Origin: DASQZJ01 sp035638775
GTDB taxonomy: Bacteria > Pseudomonadota > Gammaproteobacteria > UBA5335 > SLRW01
Assembly (NCBI GenBank): GCA_035638775.1
Contig: DASQZJ010000006.1
Span: 1-64,000 of the forward strand
Direction: 5' to 3'
DNA: 64,000 nucleotides
The notes beneath the pieces are model-generated. The model was given only the letters and a program-made list of their open reading frames with translations, did no database searches and had not been told where the DNA came from. A program made the position numbers and the translations under genes. How positions within the stretch are numbered: position 1 is the first letter of the stretch; every line of letters starts with the position of its first letter. Below are positions 59,762 through 64,000 of this stretch, piece after piece.

Positions 59762-61000
59762 ATGTTGCTCAACCAGATCGCACGCCGTTTCCGTCACGGC
59801 TCGCTGCACCTGCACTGGCCCGACGGGACGACCCGGGTCCTCGGCGAAGGCGAGCCGGAGGCCCACATCCGGTTCAACCGCAAGGGGGCGCTGCGCCGCA
59901 TCCTGCGCAACCCGTACATGCAGCTGGGCGAGTCCTACATGGACGGGGACTGGGGTCCCGAGGGCGGCGAGCTGCTGCCCGTGTTCGAGATCCTGCTGCG
60001 GAATTTCGGCGCCGATGGCCCGCAGTCACCGTTCGGCCGTGCCCTCAACGCCGTCCGCCGCGCCTGGCGGGAAACCGACTGGGTCTCCCGCGCCCGCCGC
60101 AACGTGAGCCATCACTACGATCTCGACGAGTCCCTGTTCCGGCGCTTTCTCGACGAGGACATGCAGTACTCCTGCGCCTATTTTCCCGAGTCGAAAATGG
60201 GCCTCGACGAGGCCCAGCTGGCCAAGCGCCGGCATATCGGCCGCAAGCTCGTCCCGTCGCCCGGCGCGCGCATCCTGGACATCGGCTGTGGCTGGGGCGG
60301 CATGGCGCTCTTCCTGGCCGAGGAGTACGGCGCACGGGTCACGGGCCTGACGCTTTCCGAGGAGCAGGTTCGGGTGGCACGCCAGCGCGCACGGGAGCGC
60401 GGGCTCGAGGACCGCGTCGCGTTCCGGCTCGAGGATTACCGTGAGCACACGGGGTCCTACGATGCCATCGTCAGCGTGGGGATGTTCGAGCACGTGGGCC
60501 GGCCCCAGTATCCGGCCTTCTTCGACGGCGTGCGCCGGCTGCTCAAGCCGGACGGCGTCGCCCTGCTGCACACCATCGGGCGCACCGGGCCGCCCAACGT
60601 CACCGACCCCTGGATCAATCGCTACATCTTCCCCGGCGGGTACATTCCGGCGCTGTCGGAGGTATCGCCCCACGTCGAACGCTACGGCCTGGTGCTGTCG
60701 GACCTCGAGATCCTGCGGCTGCACTACGCCATGACCCTGCAGCACTGGCACCAGCGCTTCCAGAGGGCCCGCGCCGACATCGCCGAACGCATGGGCGAGC
60801 GCTTCTGCCGCATGTGGGAGTTCTACCTGCAGGCCTCGGAGGCATCGTTCCGCTGGGGCGAGCTCGTGGTGTTCCAGTTCCAGCTTGCCCACCGGAACGC
60901 CACCGTACCGATCACCCGGGATTACCTCTACGGCACCGACCCGCGGCTGTTGGCCACGGACGAGATCTCGGTGATCAACCCGTCGCACAAGGCCGGCTGA
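59762..61000 (+). CDS. cfa: Cyclopropane-fatty-acyl-phospholipid synthase
   Basis: Adds a methylene group from SAM to cis double bonds of membrane phospholipid acyl chains, making membranes more resistant to acid and osmotic stress. The 412-residue protein has an N-terminal lipid-binding region (1 to about 110) and a methyltransferase domain with LDIGCGWGGMALFLAEEYGARVTGLTLS at about 169-196 and SVGMFEHVGRPQYPAFF. The C-terminal WHQRFQRARADIAERMGERFCRMWEFYL is typical. The ATG at 59762 is fixed by AAGGAGGG upstream. Confidence 0.93.
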   Translation: MLLNQIARRFRHGSLHLHWPDGTTRVLGEGEPEAHIRFNRKGALRRILRNPYMQLGESYMDGDWGPEGGELLPVFEILLRNFGADGPQSPFGRALNAVRRAWRETDWVSRARRNVSHHYDLDESLFRRFLDEDMQYSCAYFPESKMGLDEAQLAKRRHIGRKLVPSPGARILDIGCGWGGMALFLAEEYGARVTGLTLSEEQVRVARQRARERGLEDRVAFRLEDYREHTGSYDAIVSVGMFEHVGRPQYPAFFDGVRRLLKPDGVALLHTIGRTGPPNVTDPWINRYIFPGGYIPALSEVSPHVERYGLVLSDLEILRLHYAMTLQHWHQRFQRARADIAERMGERFCRMWEFYLQASEASFRWGELVVFQFQLAHRNATVPITRDYLYGTDPRLLATDEISVINPSHKAG

Positions 61001-61015
61001 GCGACGGCCTCCGGC

Positions 61016-61747
61016 TCAGGCGCGCCGCTCGGCCCACGCCGGCACCAGGCCCGGCGCCCTCCGCAGCTCGCGGTGGCGCGCGCCCGCCTCGGGACACAGG
61101 CGCCCCAGCGCGTCCCAGAAGCGCGGCGAGTGATCCCGGTGCACGGTGTGCACCAGTTCGTGCAGCAGCACGTACTCCACCAGCTCGGCCGGCAGGAACA
61201 GCAGCTTCCAGTTGAGGCTGATATTGTGCGCCCGCGAGCAGCTTCCCCAGAGCGTCCTCTGGCCGCGAATGCTCAGCCGCCCGTAGCGCAGCCCGGTGCG
61301 GTCACTCAGCCGCAGCAGCCACGGCTCCAGCTGCACGCGCGCCTCGCCGGCAAGGCGCCGCTGCAGGGCACGGCGCAAGGCGGCACGGTCCCCGGGCGGG
61401 CCGACCAGGTGCCAGGCATCCCCCCGGCGCAGGCAGCGCGCCCGCCCCGTCCCCGAGGCATAGGAAACCGGGATGGACCGATCCACCGCGGGCAGCCGGA
61501 CGGCCTCGGGCAGCGCCGGGTCCACCAGCTCGGCGAGCGGCCCGTGCCGGGCCTCCAGCCGGCCCACGGCGCGCGCGAGCCAGTCCCGCTTGTCGCGCAC
61601 GAAGCGAAGCGCGGCGCTCCGGGGCGTGCCGCGGGGGACCACGACCACGACTCCCTCCGAAGCCGACACGCGGATGCTCAGGCGTCGCGCGCGGGGAGAG
61701 ACACGGATCAGAAGGGGCGGCAGGTCCGGATGTTCCGTTCTGGGCAT
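61016..61747 (-). CDS. YgjP/DUF45-type zinc metallopeptidase-like protein
   Basis: A 243-residue protein of the M48-like YgjP (DUF45/WLM) family. The zinc motif HELVH is at 196-200, with a third His at 206 in the RDHSPRFW segment. Upstream is the conserved RTLWGSCSRAHNISLNWKLLFLP. No membrane span is seen, so it is probably cytoplasmic. A relative in E. coli has been described as an atypical UTP pyrophosphatase-like or metallopeptidase-like protein; the activity is unsettled. It is convergent with cfa, 15 bases between stops. Confidence 0.85.
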   Translation of the reverse strand: MPRTEHPDLPPLLIRVSPRARRLSIRVSASEGVVVVVPRGTPRSAALRFVRDKRDWLARAVGRLEARHGPLAELVDPALPEAVRLPAVDRSIPVSYASGTGRARCLRRGDAWHLVGPPGDRAALRRALQRRLAGEARVQLEPWLLRLSDRTGLRYGRLSIRGQRTLWGSCSRAHNISLNWKLLFLPAELVEYVLLHELVHTVHRDHSPRFWDALGRLCPEAGARHRELRRAPGLVPAWAERRA

Positions 61748-61969
61748 GCGTGTACCGGGCGTTCTGTCGCGTGGCGTATCACGACGGTGCCATCATACTA
61801 CTATCGCCCGTCCCGGAGATATCGCCGGGTCCCGGCCGACGCCACCGCGTCGCTCGCCCGCCTTGCCCCCGCCACGCGCATCCGCGTTCCGGGAGCAGGC
61901 ATTCCCTCCGACCAGGTTGGTATCATGGCTGCTTCCATCGAGCCGCACGTTCCGGGGAGCGACACCAGC

Positions 61970-62587
61970 ATGGATCTGCCGATTTCGCCTGACAGCGTCA
62001 AGGGGTTTCTCGATCCGGAAGAAGGCGCGGCGCTGCATCGCCTGGCCACGCAAGGGGCCCGCCTCGGACCCTGCCTGGAGGTCGGCAGCTACTGCGGGAA
62101 GTCGACCCTGTACCTGGGAACCGCCTGTCGCGAATCCGGCACGCTGCTCTACGCGGTGGACCATCACCGCGGTTCCGAGGAGCATCAGCCCGGCGAGGGC
62201 TACCACGATCCCGAGCTCTACGACGCCTCGGCCGGCCTCATGGACAGCTTCCCGGCCTTTCGCGACACGCTGCGCCGCGCGGCGCTGGAAGACGCCGTGG
62301 TGCCGATCGTCGCGCCCTCCGCTCTCGCCGCGCGCCACTGGTGCTGCCCGCTGGGGACAGTGTTCATCGACGGTGGCCACAGCCTGGAAGCCGCCATGAG
62401 CGACTACCGGGCGTGGGCGCCGCACGTGGCCCCCGGCGGGCTGCTGCTGATCCACGACATCTTTCCGGATCCCGCGGACGGCGGACAGGCGCCCTACACC
62501 ATCTGGAAGCTGGCGCTGGCCTCAGGCCTGTTCGCCGACGAGGGACGGGTCAAGACGCTCGGCGTGCTTCGCCGGGTCCCGAAGTGA
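61970..62587 (+). CDS. Class I SAM-dependent methyltransferase
   Basis: A 205-residue predicted methyltransferase. The SAM motif CLEVGSYCGKSTLYLGTA is at about 34-51, the acidic residue that binds the ribose is in LLYAVDHHRGSEEHQ, and TVFIDGGHSLEAAMSDYRAW corresponds to post-motif II of the MT24 type (cephalosporin/rhamnosyl O-methyltransferase-like). An ATG at 61925 is also in frame, but TTGGTATCAT there looks like an extended -10 box, and GGGGAGCG precedes the ATG at 61970. The 3' end overlaps the convergent prenyltransferase-like gene by 66 bases. Confidence 0.8.
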   Translation: MDLPISPDSVKGFLDPEEGAALHRLATQGARLGPCLEVGSYCGKSTLYLGTACRESGTLLYAVDHHRGSEEHQPGEGYHDPELYDASAGLMDSFPAFRDTLRRAALEDAVVPIVAPSALAARHWCCPLGTVFIDGGHSLEAAMSDYRAWAPHVAPGGLLLIHDIFPDPADGGQAPYTIWKLALASGLFADEGRVKTLGVLRRVPK

Positions 62588-63625
62588 CCCCCGGGTGAAC
62601 AGCCCCGCCGCCGGCGTACGTCCCGTCAGGGCGTCCGCCGCCAGCAGGACCGCGCCGGCGGTCCAGGTGGGCCGCTCGTCCGGCCAGAGCAGGTCCTCGT
62701 CCAGCGCGTACCCGGTCCAGTACGCCCCGCTGCCGTCGTCGTAGCGGTGCAGCCAGCGAAACAGCCGGCGGGCACGGTCCGTCTCGCCCGCGGCGATCAG
62801 CGACAGCACCAGCTCGCAGGACTCCGCCACCGTCACCCACGGGCGCTCCGCCACGCAGCGGCAGCCCAGGCCCGCCTCGACAAACACGTCCCACTGCGCC
62901 GCCAGCCGGTGGCGCGCCGCGGCCCCCGACACCACCCCGGTCAGCACCGGATAGAACCAGTCCATGGAGTAGCGGCGCTTGGACTGGTCGAAGCGCTCCG
63001 GGCGGGTTCGCAGGGCCTGGCCGAGCCGGGCCCGTGCCATGAACCAGTGGGGCCGGCGCAGGCCCAGGACGCCGGCCACGTTGAGCGCGCACTCCAGGCT
63101 CTTGTAGATCGAGCTGCAGCCGGTCACCAGGGCCTCGCCGGTGACCCGGCCATCCGTCCCGATGGCCCAGCCGATCGCCCCGGACGCGTCCTGGTGCGCG
63201 GTCACGTAATCGATCGCGGCTTCCAGCATCGGCCAGGTCCGCTCCAGGAAACGCCGGTCGAGCGTGATCAGGTAGTGGTGCCAGATCCCGGTCGCGAAGT
63301 AGGCGATGAAATTGGTCTCGCGGCGGTTGTCGGGCCCGGGCCGCCCGTGCCGGTACACGGCCCACCAGCTTCCGTCGTCCAGCTGCTCGCCGCAAAGCCA
63401 CCGGTAGGCCCGCTCGGCAGCGGCGATCCGGCCGGCGATGCTCAGGCCCATGGCCGCCTCGACGTGATCCCAGGGATCGATGTGTCCGCCGTCGAACCAG
63501 GGGATCGAGCCGTCGGCGCACTGCACCGCCTCGATGTAATCCGCCGTCCGGCGAAAGACGGTTTCGGGCACCGCGTCGCACGCGCTCGGCGTCGCCGGTG
63601 CAATGGGAGCGTTGACGATGTAAAT
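62522..63625 (-). CDS. Prenyltransferase-like (squalene/terpene cyclase-type alpha-toroid) protein
   Basis: About 367 residues forming repeated helical pairs with aromatic-rich segments (ADGSIPWFDGGHIDPWDHVEAAMGL, RWLCGEQLDDGSWWAVYRHG, MDWFYPVLTGVVSG), as in proteins annotated as prenyltransferase or alpha/alpha-toroid domain proteins that accompany methyltransferases and glycosyltransferases. The catalytic role is not known. The start is unusual: no ATG, GTG or TTG lies near the good ribosome site AAGGAAGG, but an ATT (63625) sits 5 bases after it. A GTG at 63571 lacks a site. The far upstream frame (to 63742) overlaps the preceding gene. Confidence 0.65.
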   Translation of the reverse strand: MYIVNAPIAPATPSACDAVPETVFRRTADYIEAVQCADGSIPWFDGGHIDPWDHVEAAMGLSIAGRIAAAERAYRWLCGEQLDDGSWWAVYRHGRPGPDNRRETNFIAYFATGIWHHYLITLDRRFLERTWPMLEAAIDYVTAHQDASGAIGWAIGTDGRVTGEALVTGCSSIYKSLECALNVAGVLGLRRPHWFMARARLGQALRTRPERFDQSKRRYSMDWFYPVLTGVVSGAAARHRLAAQWDVFVEAGLGCRCVAERPWVTVAESCELVLSLIAAGETDRARRLFRWLHRYDDGSGAYWTGYALDEDLLWPDERPTWTAGAVLLAADALTGRTPAAGLFTRGSLRDPAKHAERLDPSLVGEQA

Positions 63626-63695
63626 GGCCGCCTTCCTTCTTGTCCGTCTGTGATCCAGGGGCTCGCCGGGCCGGGCAGACCGGCCGGAGACTTGC

Positions 63696-64000
63696 TCAGC
63701 CGGGGGTATCCGCGGGCGCGACGCGCCCGAACGACGGCGCACCGCGCCGCTCGACGGCCGCCGGCTTGCGGAAATACAGCACGACGCTCTTGCCGACCAG
63801 GGGATTGAGCAGTGCTTCCAGCGTCCGCGTGAAGACCGGCCGCTGCATCAGGTCCCACACCAGGAAGCGGTGATACAGCGCGACCAGCCGGGAGCGGTCG
63901 CGATGCTCCCAGAACAGGCACTTCAGCCACCAGAACGGCGCGTGCAGCGCGTGCGCCCAGTGCCGCCGATAGCAGCGCATTCCCAGGTCCTCGATGTCCC
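63696..64000 (-). CDS. SAM-dependent methyltransferase, C-terminal part (5' end outside window)
   Basis: The reading frame is open to the window edge: the codons before the first in-window ATG (63980) encode DIEDLG in the same frame, so the gene starts beyond 64000. The visible C-terminal 101 residues (RRHWAHALHAPFWWLKCLFWEHRDRSRLVALYHRFLVWDLM, then TRTLEALLNPLVGKSVVLYFRKP) resemble the end of class I methyltransferases that act on lipid or polyketide-like substrates. Its stop is followed by the prenyltransferase-like gene on the same strand, so they form an operon. Confidence 0.6.
   Translation of the reverse strand, partial: DIEDLGMRCYRRHWAHALHAPFWWLKCLFWEHRDRSRLVALYHRFLVWDLMQRPVFTRTLEALLNPLVGKSVVLYFRKPAAVERRGAPSFGRVAPADTPG

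Noticed and set aside
59300..59866. Minus-strand 188-codon frame across the cfa upstream interval
   Set aside because: It overlaps the end of the AGPS-like gene and the start of cfa, has Arg/Pro/Ala-rich text without motifs, and crosses the promoter region.

Overview
This window looks like chromosomal DNA from a GC-rich, moderately halophilic or halotolerant gammaproteobacterium. The lineage call rests on a divergent ppsR/ppsA pair, RlmM, a YqiB-like DUF1249 protein, MlaA and CnoX. The salt lifestyle rests on ectA, ectB and ectD (ectoine and hydroxyectoine synthesis). An Ectothiorhodospiraceae-like relative is my best guess; it is an inference, not a match. Genes are dense, strand changes are frequent, and many neighbours overlap by ATGA or GTGA. 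I see no rRNA, tRNA, CRISPR array, prophage or intact insertion sequence.

Layout. 3-6054: acyl-CoA catabolism. Glutaryl-CoA dehydrogenase, a MaoC hydratase and a thiolase lie on the minus strand. Divergent from them is an IclR regulator followed by an acyl-CoA dehydrogenase and a decayed acyl-CoA ligase. 6079-11972: central carbon metabolism (DUF1249 protein, phosphoglucomutase, ppsR, ppsA) with a striking inverted array of short AT-rich repeats between pgm and ppsR. 12150-19137: an AMP-dependent ligase, DUF502 membrane protein, CnoX, DUF427 protein, TesB, a secreted chalcone-isomerase-like protein and an amidase. 19368-29658: ectD, an alpha/beta hydrolase, a hotdog-like protein, an SMR exporter, a MerR regulator coupled to an AidB-like dehydrogenase, a Na/Pi cotransporter-like protein, a RAM-domain protein, a DUF72 protein, then ectA-ectB. 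No ectC is visible. 30019-36350: an RRM protein, RlmM, a MetC-like lyase, a small hydrolase, an SDR and a YadGH-type ABC exporter.

36549-47173: an acyl-CoA ligase and an acyl-CoA dehydrogenase stand divergent to a complete coxG-S-L-M-D-E molybdenum hydroxylase module, with coxF convergent. The large subunit carries the form II loop AYRGAGR, so its substrate is probably not CO. 47243-57568: MlaA, a DUF6231 protein, a TetR regulator with SDR, acyl-CoA dehydrogenase and SCP2 genes, then an ArsR-methyltransferase fusion directly upstream of metH. 57724-64000: an alkyl-DHAP-synthase-like flavoprotein, a cyclopropane fatty acid synthase, a YgjP-type metalloprotease, a small methyltransferase, a prenyltransferase-like protein and the 3' end of another methyltransferase.

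How the genes work together. The main theme is CoA-thioester metabolism: five acyl-CoA dehydrogenases, two intact acyl-CoA ligases and one dead one, a thiolase, a MaoC hydratase, TesB and SCP2. Local IclR, MerR and TetR regulators have palindromes at their own promoters. A second theme is membrane and osmotic adaptation (ectoine genes, CFA synthase, MlaA). A third is the methyl cycle (MetH, a SAM-binding ArsR, MetC). A TetR-like operator upstream of the TetR gene resembles one between the ligase/dehydrogenase operon and the cox operon, which suggests one regulon across the 36-52 kb region.
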